Below are positions 13,700 to 22,474 of a stretch of 64,000 nt of DNA, piece after piece. The number at the start of each line of letters is the position of its first letter. The first letter of the stretch is position 1. Under the pieces are notes generated by a model. That model had not been told where the DNA came from and made no database searches. It was given only the letters and a program-made list of their open reading frames with translations. The stretch lies in NCBI RefSeq assembly GCF_014649115.1, contig NZ_BMSK01000031.1, positions 1 through 64,000 on the forward strand, given 5' to 3'. The DNA is from Streptomyces eurythermus. GTDB taxonomy: Bacteria > Actinomycetota > Actinomycetes > Streptomycetales > Streptomycetaceae. The position numbers and the translations under genes were made by a program.

Positions 13700-16354
13700 G
13701 TGACCGCCGTCACTGACCAGGACCACACGGAGCACACCGACCACATGAGGCGCACCGACAGCGGCAGCGGCGACACCGGGTCCCTGGAGCACGTCGGTCA
13801 CACCGGCACGGACGCCCTGGACGGCACCGAACGCGCCGGCGGCCTCGCGCACGCGCGCCTGAACCCGGTGAAGGAAGGCCCCGAGGACGACGGCCCCGGC
13901 ACCGGTGGCCGCCACGAGAGGCGGGGTGACCACGCCACGGACGACGGGACCGGCGGCGGACCCGAGGCAGGCGCCGGGGACGGCCCCGGTGTCCTGCACG
14001 CGCGCGTACCGGACGAGACCGTCGAGGGCGGCCCGGACACCGGCCGGGAGCGTCCCGCGCGCGCACGCGACGAGAACGCCGACCGCGACCAGGGGCACGG
14101 CCAGGGCACCGACCGCGAGCACAGCCGTGACACCGACCGCGACCGTGGCCGTAGCACCGGCCGCGACCACGACCGCGACCGCGACCACGGCCGCGCCCAT
14201 GAGCACGAGCGCGAGCGCGACGGCCACGCCGAAGAGGGCGGCGAGCGTCACGCCGTACAGGACCGGGACCGGCGCGGTGTCCAGGATCATGACCGTCACG
14301 GTGCACGGGACCACGACCCGCGCGGCGTCCAGGACCATGACCGTCACGGTGCCCAGGACCGTGACCGGCGCGGTGCGCAGGACCACGACCGGTACGGCGC
14401 CCAGGACCGTGACCGGCGGCCCGGTGAAGCCGGTGGCAACGACGACCGGGACCGTGCCGCGCGCGGGCGCGCGGCCGAGCAGGGCGTCTCGGTGCCTCGC
14501 CCCCACCCGCACCCCGCACGCTCCCCGAAACCCCGCCCCGCAACGGGCGCCACGCCCCCCAGGACGACCACCGCGCCGGGCGCCGCCACCCCCGCCCCCA
14601 CCTCCGCCACGGACGGCGAAGCCGGTGCCGCCCAGGAGGCCTGGGACGACGGCCTCATCGCCCGCCGCGTCACCGGGTCCGCCTCCGCCGCCCTCGCCGC
14701 CGAGCGCGCCTCCGCCGGGGAGCAGCCGCACCGCGGGCCGGGCGCGCAGGTCCCGGTTCCGCTGGCGTACGACGGCCCGCTGCGCTCCCGGCTGAACGCC
14801 CTGCGCGAGCTCGTGGGGCTGTCCCGTACCCGGCTGGACAGCCGCACGCTCGCCGAGGCGGGCCGGGTCCTGAACGAGGCCGCCGCGCGCCGCAAGCTCT
14901 CCGGCCGGCACACCGTCGTCGCCCTGGCCGGCGCGACCGGCAGCGGCAAGTCCCAGCTGTTCAACTCGCTCGCCGGGGTGGCCATCTCCGAGACCGGCGT
15001 ACGCCGCCCGACCACCGCCGCGCCCATCGCGTGCAGCTGGAGCGACGGCGCGGCGACCCTCATCGACCGACTGGGCATCCCGGGCCGGCTGCGCCGCCGG
15101 CCCATGCACAGCCCGGACAACGACGGGCAGCTGCGCGGGCTGGTCCTGGTCGACCTGCCCGACCACGACTCCGCCGCCGTGCAGCACCGCGAACAGGTCG
15201 ACCGGATCCTGAAGCTGGTCGACGCGGTCATCTGGGTGGTCGACCCCGAGAAGTACGCCGACGCCATGCTGCACGAACGGTATCTGCGGCCGATGGCCGG
15301 CCACGCGGAGGTCATGTTCATCGTCCTCAACCAGGTGGACCGGCTGCCCGGTGACGCCGCCGACCAGGTCCTGGACGACCTGCGGCGGCTGCTGGACGAG
15401 GACGGCATCGCGCTCGGCGAACACGGCGAACCGGGCGCCACCGTCCTCGCGCTGTCCGCGCTCACCGGCGAGGGGGTCGGCGACCTCCGCGAGGCGCTCG
15501 GCCAGTTCGTGGCCGAGCGCGGCGCGCCGGCCCGCCGGGTCGCGGCCGACCTGGACGCCGCCGCGGCGGGGCTGCGGCCCGTGTACGCCACCGGGCGGCG
15601 GGTCGGTCTCACCGAGGAGGCCCGTGAGGAGTTCGCCGCGCGGCTCGCGGACGCGGTGGGCGCCACCGCGGCGGGCGAGGCCGCCGAACGCGCCTGGCTG
15701 CGCAACGCCAACCGGGCCTGCGGCACGCCCTGGCTGCGGCTGTGGCGCTGGTACCAGGGCCGCGGCGAGGCCACGACGGGCCGTCACGCGGTCCGCGGCC
15801 AGGCCGACGAGGAGGCCACGGCCCGCCAGCGGGTGGAACAGGCGGTCCGCACGGTCGCCGACCGGGCCTCGGCCGGGTTGCCCGCGCCGTGGGCACAGGC
15901 GGTGCGCGAGGCGGCCGTACGCGGCTCCCAGGGGCTGCCAGAGGCGCTGGACGCGCTGTCGGCGCGGGCCGGGCTGCCGCCGGGCCGCCCGCCCCGGCCG
16001 GGTTGGTGGCCGGTGGCGGTACTGGTGCAGGCGGCGATGACCCTGCTGCAGATCGTGGGCGGCGGGTGGCTCGTGGGGCAGATCGCCGGACTGATGGCGC
16101 CCAACCTGGGCGTTCCGGTGCTGTTGATGGTGTGCGGGATCGTCGGCGGGCCGCTGGTGGAGTGGGGGTGCCGGATGGCGGCCCGGGGGCCCGCGCGGCG
16201 CTACGGCCAGGAGGCGGAACGGCGGTTGCGGGAGGCGGCGGCGGGCTGCGGCCGGGCCCGGGTGCTCGATCCGGTGGCGGCGGAGCTGCTGCGGTACCGG
16301 GAGGTGCGGGAACAGTACGGGAGGGTCGCCCGGAGCAGGACCGGGGTGGTGTGA
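13700..16354 (+). CDS. Dynamin-like GTPase with long charged repeat N-terminus, second of the pair
   Basis: An 884-residue protein. The first 300 residues are disordered and rich in Asp, Arg, His and Glu, including eight-residue repeats of the QDHDRHGA/QDRDRRGA type (DNA about 14260-14430). The GTPase domain then starts with GATGSGKSQLFNSL (about residue 413) and continues with RRPTTAAPIACSW and LVDLPDHDS. Near the C-terminus two hydrophobic helices (about 770-820; LLQIVGGGWLVGQIAGLM and VPVLLMVCGIVGGPLVEW) form a membrane hairpin. GTG 13700 follows GGAG and the stop of the first GTPase closely. The two probably act together as a heteromer that remodels or fuses membrane. Confidence 0.85.
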   Translation: MTAVTDQDHTEHTDHMRRTDSGSGDTGSLEHVGHTGTDALDGTERAGGLAHARLNPVKEGPEDDGPGTGGRHERRGDHATDDGTGGGPEAGAGDGPGVLHARVPDETVEGGPDTGRERPARARDENADRDQGHGQGTDREHSRDTDRDRGRSTGRDHDRDRDHGRAHEHERERDGHAEEGGERHAVQDRDRRGVQDHDRHGARDHDPRGVQDHDRHGAQDRDRRGAQDHDRYGAQDRDRRPGEAGGNDDRDRAARGRAAEQGVSVPRPHPHPARSPKPRPATGATPPRTTTAPGAATPAPTSATDGEAGAAQEAWDDGLIARRVTGSASAALAAERASAGEQPHRGPGAQVPVPLAYDGPLRSRLNALRELVGLSRTRLDSRTLAEAGRVLNEAAARRKLSGRHTVVALAGATGSGKSQLFNSLAGVAISETGVRRPTTAAPIACSWSDGAATLIDRLGIPGRLRRRPMHSPDNDGQLRGLVLVDLPDHDSAAVQHREQVDRILKLVDAVIWVVDPEKYADAMLHERYLRPMAGHAEVMFIVLNQVDRLPGDAADQVLDDLRRLLDEDGIALGEHGEPGATVLALSALTGEGVGDLREALGQFVAERGAPARRVAADLDAAAAGLRPVYATGRRVGLTEEAREEFAARLADAVGATAAGEAAERAWLRNANRACGTPWLRLWRWYQGRGEATTGRHAVRGQADEEATARQRVEQAVRTVADRASAGLPAPWAQAVREAAVRGSQGLPEALDALSARAGLPPGRPPRPGWWPVAVLVQAAMTLLQIVGGGWLVGQIAGLMAPNLGVPVLLMVCGIVGGPLVEWGCRMAARGPARRYGQEAERRLREAAAGCGRARVLDPVAAELLRYREVREQYGRVARSRTGVV

Positions 16355-16779
16355 GCGGGCCTGGGGGCAGGGGCGACCGGTGGGGCTAATGGTGGCCTCG
16401 CTGGTGGCGGCGGCGGGGGCGGTGGTGGCGTCGCTGGTGTCAGTGGCGTCCGTGGTGTTGGTGGTGGGGCTGGCGGGGTTGGTGGGGTTGGGGGGCGGGG
16501 GGAGGGGGTGGGGTTCACCCGCGCGGGTGACGGAGTTATCCACAGGCGGGCGGCCGTCCACAGCGCTCAGCGGGCCCGGCCCGGCGGAGGCAGTCTGAGG
16601 CCACGGCGATCGCACGGCGGGTCCGGCCGCACAGGCGGCGGACGGCGCGAGCGGTCGGCGAAAGGTGCGGGCGCGTACGGCAGTCGTACGCGCCGGCACG
16701 GCAGACGCAGCCGTACGGGGCGGGCCCGTACGTGTGTCCGCCCGGCCGGAGGAGCGCGGGCGGGGGAGGGGAGCGAGAC
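16355..16779. other. Gene-free GC-rich stretch with palindrome and DnaA-box-like word
   Basis: No credible gene. The first part is a GGTGG/GGGG run. CACCCGCGCGGGTG (16516-16529) is a perfect palindrome, and seven bases later TTATCCACA (16536-16544) matches the DnaA-box consensus; TCCACA recurs at 16557. The ribosome-binding site of ssbB (GGGAGGGG) lies near 16765. Confidence 0.55.
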
Positions 16780-17256
16780 ATGAACGAGACCATCGTCTGT
16801 GTGGTGGGCAACGTGGCGACCCAGCCGGTCTACCGGGAGTCGGCGGCGGGTCCGTCGGCCCGGTTCCGGCTGGCGGTGACCGCGCGGTACTGGGACCGGG
16901 AGAAGAGCGCCTGGACCGACGGGCACACCAACTTCTTCACGGTGTGGGCCAACCGGCAGCTCGCGGTGAACGTGGCGGCGTGCGTGGAGGTGGGCCAGCC
17001 GGTCGTCGTCCAGGGCCGGCTGAAGGTCCGCACGGAGACACGGGAGGGACAGCAGCCGTGGGCCTCCGCCGACATCGACGCCGTGACGATCGGCCACGAC
17101 CTGGCACGCGGTACGGCGCTCTTCCAGCGCGCGGCCAGGCCCGACGCACCGGCCGCTGCGGCCCGCCCGGAACCGAACTGGGAGACACCGAGCCGCACGG
17201 ACACCCAGGACGCCCCGACGGATCAACAGGCGCCTGAACCAGCCGCGGTGACGTGA
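16780..17256 (+). CDS. ssbB: Single-stranded DNA-binding protein, short paralogue SsbB
   Basis: A 158-residue protein with an OB-fold SSB domain over about residues 1-110 (NETIVCVVGNVATQPVYRES, then FTVWANRQLAVNV and VVVQGRLKVRTE). The C-terminal tail is short and Pro/Thr/Ala-rich and lacks the acidic Asp-Asp-x-Pro-Phe tip found in the main SsbA. Streptomyces carry two SSBs, and this shorter one is linked to chromosome segregation during sporulation. ATG 16780 follows GGGAGGGG; an in-frame ATG 16 codons earlier has no such site. It stands alone, between the dynamin pair and the surface protein. Confidence 0.9.
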   Translation: MNETIVCVVGNVATQPVYRESAAGPSARFRLAVTARYWDREKSAWTDGHTNFFTVWANRQLAVNVAACVEVGQPVVVQGRLKVRTETREGQQPWASADIDAVTIGHDLARGTALFQRAARPDAPAAAARPEPNWETPSRTDTQDAPTDQQAPEPAAVT

Positions 17257-17494
17257 CGTCACACGCGCGAGGTGACTTGCCGTCAGCCGCGAAACCGGTG
17301 GATTTGTCGATAAGGCCAGCTCGTGGACGGTCTCTGCGATAACGATTACAGATCGGATCGGCCATCCGATCATCCGACCGGCGGGTTGGGCTCCGAGTGA
17401 TCCATAGGATGCCGGGCGTGCCCCTAGGGGCTGCCGATTTCTGCTGGTGGGACCGTCCCCCACGTCCAACGGGTCCTGCTCGAAGGGGAATTCT

Positions 17495-18934
17495 GTGCTT
17501 GCTGCGCTCTCTGGGCTGTGCCGGTCCACCGGAACGGCACGCCTGGCCGCCGCCACGACGGTGTCCGGCCTCGTGGCGGCCGGCGTGCTGTCCGGTGCCG
17601 GTACGGCGGTGGCCGACGAGACACCGCGGACCGAGGGCGGGGCGACGGCCACGAACAACGGTCTGAAGACCTACGGCGAGGCCGTCATCCACGGCGACGG
17701 CGGCGACCAGCGAATCCCGGCGGGCCTGTTCGAGATGTCCGTGGACGGCGGCGGCACCCTCCAGACGTACTGCGTCGACCTGCACAACCCGACCCAGCGG
17801 GACGCCAGATACCAGGAGACACCCTGGAGCGGTACCTCGCTGGGCACCAACAAGGACGCGGGCCGGATCGGCTGGATCCTGCAGCATTCCTACCCCCAGG
17901 TCAACGATCTCGCCGCACTGGCCCGCAAGGCGGGCGCACCCGGGCTGACCGAGCAGGACGCGGCGGCCGGCACCCAGGTGGCCATCTGGCGCTACTCCGA
18001 CGGCGCCGACGTCGACGCCCTCGACCCACAGGCCGAGAAGCTCGCCGACTACCTGGAGAAGAGCGCCCGCGGCGTCGGTGAGCCGAAGGCCTCGCTCACC
18101 CTGGACCCGCCCGCCGTCTCCGGCCGGCCGGGCGACCGGCTCGGCCCGGTCACCGTGCACACCAACGCGAGCGCCGTCACGGTGAGCCCGCCGGTGGACA
18201 CGGCCACCGGCGGGGTGCGGATCACCGACAAGAACGGCAAGGTGATCACCTCCGCGAAGGACGGCACCCGGCTGTACTTCGACGTCCCCGAGGACACGGC
18301 CGAGGAGGCCGCCCACACCGCCGGCAGCGCGGCCGGCACGGCCGAGCTGACCGTGCAGGCGTCCACGACCGTGCCGGTGGGCCGGGCCTTCGCCTCCGAG
18401 AGCCGCAGCCAGACCCAGATCCTGGCCGGCTCCAGCGAGTCCACCGTCTCCGCGACCGCGACGGCCGGCTGGGCCGCCGACGGCCCGATACCGGCGGTGT
18501 CGGCCCGCGAGAACTGCGCCAAGGGCGGGGTGGACATCACCACGGTCAACAACGGCGACGAGCCGTTCACCTTCCAGCTGATGGGCGCCGGCCACACGAT
18601 CCCCGCGGGCGCCACCCGCACGGTGACCGTGCCGCTCCAGGAAGACCAGGCCTACGACTTCACGATCACCGGCCCCCATGGCTTCAGCCACCGCTTCACC
18701 GGCGTCCTGGACTGCAAGACCCAGGGAGCGGTCACGACACAGACGGCGGCCCGGCTTCCCAACGAGCCCAGCCCGGCCTCGGTCGGCGGCCGCGCCTTGG
18801 ACACCACCGACCTGGCCGAGACCGGCGCCTCCGCCCTCACCCCCCTGATCACCGGCGTGGCCATAGGCCTGGTCGTGATCGGCGGCGCGGTCCTGGTCAT
18901 CCTGCGCCGCAAGGAGACGACACCGGACGCGTGA
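17495..18934 (+). CDS. LAETG-anchored Cys-Gln thioester surface protein (TQXA)
   Basis: A 479-residue cell-wall protein. A signal peptide covers about residues 1-40 (cut after AVA). A thioester domain follows, with Cys93 in TYCVDLHNPT and Gln161 in GTQVAIW, the pair that forms the internal thioester used for covalent adhesion. The middle contains Ig-like beta repeats. The C-terminus has LAETG (440-444), a 20-residue hydrophobic segment and a basic tail (LRRKE), a substrate signal for sortase class E. GTG 17495 is chosen because it sits at the signal peptide and follows GGGGA; the frame upstream is non-coding in character. No sortase gene lies nearby. Confidence 0.9.
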   Translation: MLAALSGLCRSTGTARLAAATTVSGLVAAGVLSGAGTAVADETPRTEGGATATNNGLKTYGEAVIHGDGGDQRIPAGLFEMSVDGGGTLQTYCVDLHNPTQRDARYQETPWSGTSLGTNKDAGRIGWILQHSYPQVNDLAALARKAGAPGLTEQDAAAGTQVAIWRYSDGADVDALDPQAEKLADYLEKSARGVGEPKASLTLDPPAVSGRPGDRLGPVTVHTNASAVTVSPPVDTATGGVRITDKNGKVITSAKDGTRLYFDVPEDTAEEAAHTAGSAAGTAELTVQASTTVPVGRAFASESRSQTQILAGSSESTVSATATAGWAADGPIPAVSARENCAKGGVDITTVNNGDEPFTFQLMGAGHTIPAGATRTVTVPLQEDQAYDFTITGPHGFSHRFTGVLDCKTQGAVTTQTAARLPNEPSPASVGGRALDTTDLAETGASALTPLITGVAIGLVVIGGAVLVILRRKETTPDA

Positions 18935-18952
18935 GAGCGCCGGACGGAACGG

Positions 18953-18981
18953 CGGGCTCAGAGACGGCCGCCGTGAGCCCG
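18953..18981 (+). terminator. Hairpin after the thioester surface protein gene
   Basis: CGGGCTCA (18953-18960) pairs with TGAGCCCG (18974-18981) around a 13-base loop, 18 bases after the stop. It lies between two convergent genes and could end transcripts from both sides. There is no T-tract, as is common in Streptomyces. Confidence 0.5.
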
Positions 18982-19019
18982 GCGGCCGGACCCACGGTGA
19001 ACGGGATCCGGCACTCCTC

Positions 19020-20213
19020 TCAGCAGCCGATCGGTGCCGAGCCGACGGCCACGTCGTCGAACCACAGGGTGTCGTCACCGGTGCCGTAGCTCTCCCAGCC
19101 GAGCCGGAGGGCGGTGGGCCGGGGCGGGGTGGTGCGGGAGAGCCACTGCTGGTCGATGTCCTGGGTCGGTACACCGTCGGCGTGCAGGCCGGGGACCTGC
19201 TGGTCGCCCAGCCAGGTGTCCAGCTTGGGCGCGGAGGTGTCGATGGCGAACCGCAGGCACTGCCAACTTCCCGTCGGCAGCGGCTTGCTCAGCGCCACAC
19301 CGGCCGGGCTCTGCGCGGGAAGCGTGGCGTCGTCGCTCTCCCGGTTCCACTGCAGGGCGCCGTTCTGGCCGCCGACCCTGAGCGCCCGGCCGCCCTGGGA
19401 GCTGTCCGGCATAGAGACGAAGGTGACGTGGGAGGAGGGGAGCGCGGTGGTGTGCCGTACCCACATACGGACGTACAGCACCGGGCCGACCGTTGACAGG
19501 TCGGTGGTGGCGGCCACGAAGGCGTGGTTGCAGTAGCCGGCCCGGCCGTCCACCCGGAGGGACTTGGCGCCGCTGTGTGCCACGGCCGTGTCGATGGTGG
19601 CCGTGCCCGTGCCCTGGCAGTCGGGCGCGGTGAAGCGCCAGTCGCCGGACGGGGAGGTGCCGGCCTGGTTCTCGAAGTCGCTGCACAGGGCGGCGCCGCC
19701 GCAGTCGGCCGGTGGCTGGGTGGGAGACGGGGTGCCCGGAGTGGTGGGCGGTGTGGTCGGCGGCTCGGTGGCGTCACCGCCGCAGGAGACGCCGTTGAGG
19801 CTGAAGTCGGTGGGCGCCGGATCGGCGGACTGCCAGGTGCCCTGCACACCGAAGTCGGCGGCGCCGCCGCTGGGCAGGGCGGCGTTCCAGGCCGTGCCGA
19901 CGGCGGTCACGGAGCGCCCGGTCTGGGTGACGGTGGCGTTCCAGGCGGAGGTGATGCGCTGGTCGCCGCCGTAGGTCCAGGTCAGCCGCCAGGCACTGAG
20001 CGCGGGGCCGAGGTTGGTGACGCGGACCTGGGCGGTGTAGCCGCCGGACCACTCGTTGACGGTGTAGTCGACCCGGCATCCGGCGGCGGCTCCGGCGCCG
20101 ACGCCACTGGCGGGCGCCGCGACCAGGAGGGACACCGCCAGCCCGAGCACGGCCACAGCCGCTGTCCAGGGCGTGCGCACCCATCGGGGGCACTGGGTGG
20201 GCAGTAGGGGCAT
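19020..20213 (-). CDS. Secreted cellulose-binding (CBM2) protein with lyase-like beta domain
   Basis: A 397-residue exported protein. The signal peptide ends near residue 45 (ASGVGAGAAA). A family 2 carbohydrate-binding module follows (about 47-145; CRVDYTVNEWSGGYTAQV, with the conserved LTWTYGGDQRITSAWNA and WNAALPSGG). After a Thr/Pro linker comes a 210-residue beta domain (DFENQAG to the final Cys) resembling concanavalin-like folds of polysaccharide lyases. It may be related to fungal Cip1; that is a low-confidence recollection. ATG 20213 follows CAGGAG. The CebR-type palindrome at 20301 suggests cello-oligosaccharide induction, fitting the adjacent oxidase gene. The activity of the C-terminal domain is not known. 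Confidence 0.85.
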   Translation of the reverse strand: MPLLPTQCPRWVRTPWTAAVAVLGLAVSLLVAAPASGVGAGAAAGCRVDYTVNEWSGGYTAQVRVTNLGPALSAWRLTWTYGGDQRITSAWNATVTQTGRSVTAVGTAWNAALPSGGAADFGVQGTWQSADPAPTDFSLNGVSCGGDATEPPTTPPTTPGTPSPTQPPADCGGAALCSDFENQAGTSPSGDWRFTAPDCQGTGTATIDTAVAHSGAKSLRVDGRAGYCNHAFVAATTDLSTVGPVLYVRMWVRHTTALPSSHVTFVSMPDSSQGGRALRVGGQNGALQWNRESDDATLPAQSPAGVALSKPLPTGSWQCLRFAIDTSAPKLDTWLGDQQVPGLHADGVPTQDIDQQWLSRTTPPRPTALRLGWESYGTGDDTLWFDDVAVGSAPIGC

Positions 20214-20300
20214 GTGGGTCTCCTGGGGGTGGGGAGGGGGGTGGGGAGGGGGAGGGGGAGCCCCCAGAGAGGACTCCCCCCGAGGGAGCCCCAGAGCGGT

Positions 20301-20314
20301 TGGGAGCGCTCCCA
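20301..20314. promoter_or_regulatory. CebR-type operator upstream of CBM2 gene
   Basis: TGGGAGCGCTCCCA is a perfect 14-bp palindrome identical to the known consensus for CebR, the LacI-type repressor of cellulose utilisation in Streptomyces, which releases DNA with cellobiose or cellotriose. It lies 88 bases upstream of the start at 20213. Confidence 0.9.
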
Positions 20315-20385
20315 ATCGGATGGACGTGACCCGGGTCGGCGCCGGGTCGCGTCCGGTGGGTGCCGGGGCGCCGGTGGCGGCCGGG

Positions 20386-21072
20386 TCAGCGGAAGTTCAC
20401 GTCACTGCACAGGAAGTAGGTCTGGTCCATGTGCGAGGCCTGCCAGATGGTGTAGACGACGTGGCGGCCGGTGTAGCCGGACGTGCTGACGGGGATCGAG
20501 TAGTTCTGGCTGGGCGCGTACCTGCCGGTCTTGGTGACCAGTTGAAGGTCCTGCCAGGTGAGCGGCTGGGTGGTGGGGTCGAAGCCCTGCCGGGTGACGT
20601 AGACCAGGAAGTAGTCGGCGCCGTGGCTGGCCTGGTCGTTCAGCTTCACGGTGAAGTTGGAGCCGATGTCGGTGGTCTTCCAGGGGCCGACGGCGTCGAG
20701 GGAGTTGTAGCGGCCGCTCTCGGTGTGGCCGCCGCTGCACAACTGCCCGTTGGGGATGACGGCCTGGAAGTTGCCGGCGGAACCGTTGCGGTACAGGCCG
20801 TTCCAGTTCCACATGGCGTTGGGGTTGTCCTGCCAGGCCTGCCAGCACATGGGGTCCTGCTGGGCCATCGCCGGGTTCTGGAAGTCGCTGCCCCAGCGCT
20901 GCCAGCAGCCGTAGTTGCGGGAGGCGGGGTCGACCACCGAGCCGTGCGCGGAGGCTGTGCCGCCCCAGGTGATCAGGCTGATCAGCACGCCGACGAGGGT
21001 GCTAAGGACGAGCGCCAGCCGACGGCCGGTGTCGCGCAGCGTACGGCGCTGTGCATGCTCATGACAATCCAT
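20386..21072 (-). CDS. AA10 lytic polysaccharide monooxygenase
   Basis: A 228-residue secreted copper enzyme that cleaves crystalline polysaccharide by C-H oxidation. The signal peptide is residues 1-42, and cleavage after SA leaves His43 as the new N-terminus, the first half of the copper His-brace. The second is His150 in NDQASHGADYF. Other AA10 marks are SVVDPASRNYGCWQRW, NAMWNWNGLYRNG and IWQASHMDQTYFLC. The protein closely resembles, by memory, S. coelicolor LPMO10B, which acts on both chitin and cellulose. There is no binding module, so the neighbouring CBM2 protein may help targeting. A CebR-like palindrome lies 52 bases upstream. ATG 21072 follows AGGAAG. Confidence 0.93.
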   Translation of the reverse strand: MDCHEHAQRRTLRDTGRRLALVLSTLVGVLISLITWGGTASAHGSVVDPASRNYGCWQRWGSDFQNPAMAQQDPMCWQAWQDNPNAMWNWNGLYRNGSAGNFQAVIPNGQLCSGGHTESGRYNSLDAVGPWKTTDIGSNFTVKLNDQASHGADYFLVYVTRQGFDPTTQPLTWQDLQLVTKTGRYAPSQNYSIPVSTSGYTGRHVVYTIWQASHMDQTYFLCSDVNFR

Positions 21073-21435
21073 TGCGGGGTTCTTCCTGTGGGGGACGTCT
21101 TCACTGTGCGGGTGCCGGAGGCGTGGGAGCGCTCCCGCGCCTCAAGGCTGCGCGGCCTGGAACGAGGCGGCAACGCCTTGTTTCCGCCAAACCTGAAAGG
21201 CTCGACCCGTGGGACAAACTCCCGCGAATGGCTATGAACCATCCGCCAGGGCCCCTACCGGACGCACGCGAGCCGTCGGCGCATTCCCTGCGGGAGTCGA
21301 GTGGCGCATTCGCTTCGGTCGGGAGGGAGGCGGAGTGCATCAGGGGTGTGCGCCGAGCGCGAACCGCAACCGAGACGGCAGCCATGGATCGCTGTGCCTC
21401 TGGCGGCAGACCGGTCGCGCGGCAGCGTGTCGCTC
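21073..21435. other. Promoter region of the oxidase gene, otherwise gene-free
   Basis: This stretch separates the start of the monooxygenase gene from the end of the next leftward gene. It contains the CebR-like box at 21124-21137. Open frames on both strands lack ribosome-binding sites and normal codon bias. No hairpin strong enough to call a terminator was found. Confidence 0.5.
21124..21137. promoter_or_regulatory. CebR-type operator upstream of the monooxygenase gene
   Basis: TGGGAGCGCTCCCG matches the CebR consensus at 13 of 14 positions, the last base being the exception. It lies 52 bases upstream of the start codon at 21072 and forms a regulon pair with the perfect site at 20301. Confidence 0.85.
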
Positions 21436-21978
21436 TCAATCCGTTTCGTCTTGCCGCTGCCAGGCGCGAGGCCAGTTGCCGGACGGTGGTGGGGGTCCGA
21501 CGATGCCCAGGTCACGCCGTGCGAGAGCGTAGAAGGCATCACGTGCTCGGCTCATCTGCCCGACTGCTGTCTCCCAGCCGGCAGGGTCGTCTTTCAGGCC
21601 GCGAGCATAAAGTTCGACGTTCCACACGGATTCGTGCCACCTGCGAGCCGCCGCTATGGTCTCCGCTTCCCCGACGAGCAGCATCGTTTCCCACTCGGTA
21701 GCACGCCGCGCCTCGGCCTCGGCTAGCTGCGCCAGGCCCTGCTCCGGATCCAGCGGGTCAACAGCGTGTTGGAACCCCCTTGCGGCTCCTATGCGCTGGG
21801 CGATGTTGATCTGATGCTTCAGGCTGTTCGCGTAGGACGCGTAGGTGTCCAGTCTCTTCTGGTCCCAGCGTTCGGCTCTCACCCGTCGCCACCTGCTCCG
21901 TTCCGTGAGGCTGGTCGCCACGTAGGAGCCGATGGCTCCCACGACTACGCCGGCCAGAGCAGGGAGCTGCTCCCACAA
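21436..21978 (-). CDS. Membrane-anchored protein of unknown function
   Basis: A protein of about 180 residues from a TTG start at 21978 (MWEQLPALAGVVVGAIGSYV), preceded by GGGGGA; the longer frame back to 22200 looks non-coding. One N-terminal transmembrane helix (about residues 5-23) is followed by a charged helical domain in the cytoplasm (RAERWDQKRLDTYASYANSL and a long Ala/Arg/Glu-rich coiled region). The family appears widespread and unnamed in Streptomyces, to my memory. No operon partner is obvious: the next leftward gene starts more than 130 bases before it. Confidence 0.6.
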   Translation of the reverse strand: MWEQLPALAGVVVGAIGSYVATSLTERSRWRRVRAERWDQKRLDTYASYANSLKHQINIAQRIGAARGFQHAVDPLDPEQGLAQLAEAEARRATEWETMLLVGEAETIAAARRWHESVWNVELYARGLKDDPAGWETAVGQMSRARDAFYALARRDLGIVGPPPPSGNWPRAWQRQDETD

Positions 21979-22111
21979 TGCTGATCCCCCATCACTGACG
22001 AAGAGGCGGTCGGAGACACAGTGACGCCAAGCAGCCGCCCGTTTTTCCGCCAGCTCCCGGGGGACAGCGGCCGGAGCGAGCTCCTGAACCGGGTGTTGCC
22101 GAGGTCCGACG

Positions 22112-22474
22112 TCATTCCTCGCGGTGCTGAGCGAACACCCTCCGCTGTTCGTCCCGCCAACTCCAGTCGGCCGAACGGGAGAAGGGAAGGCTTCGGGCAA
22201 GCTCGGAGAACTGGCCGGATGGCTCGCCGCTGGCCTTGTTCACCACGATCGCCGAAAGCATCGGTGCTCGTCCGTCCTCGTTGCGGTGGAGGCAGACATC
22301 CCTGAGCAGATAGGTCATGACTCCGCGGTGAGGCGGGATGGAGTCGAAGCCTTGTGACGCCAGCTCGGCGCTCAGCTCCCCGTACGTGATGGTCCGCCCC
22401 TGCCGGGCCCGCTCCCGCAGGATGTCCACGGCGGCTTCGAGCGCTGCCGGGTACTCCGGGTCCTTGGTCCTCAT
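22112..22474 (-). CDS. Conserved actinobacterial protein of unknown function
   Basis: A 120-residue protein from ATG 22474 behind GGGAGG. The N-terminal half is helical and holds GRTITYGELSAEL, a phrase that looks like a short winged-helix recognition element. The middle has HRGVMTYLLRDVCLHRNEDG and the end SWRDEQRRVFAQH. Proteins with this layout occur in many actinomycetes without a function. A DNA-binding or alkyltransferase-like fold might be guessed from ITYGEL, but no catalytic cysteine motif is present. It stands apart from its neighbours. Confidence 0.7.
   Translation of the reverse strand: MRTKDPEYPAALEAAVDILRERARQGRTITYGELSAELASQGFDSIPPHRGVMTYLLRDVCLHRNEDGRAPMLSAIVVNKASGEPSGQFSELARSLPFSRSADWSWRDEQRRVFAQHREE

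Noticed and set aside
12311..16699. A 1462-residue open frame antisense to both dynamin-like GTPase genes
   Set aside because: High-GC shadow frame: no ribosome-binding site, no family motif, and it covers two well-supported genes on the other strand.
21979..22200. N-terminal extension of the 180-residue membrane-anchored protein
   Set aside because: The extra 74 residues look non-coding, and the transmembrane start at TTG 21978 has a ribosome-binding site.
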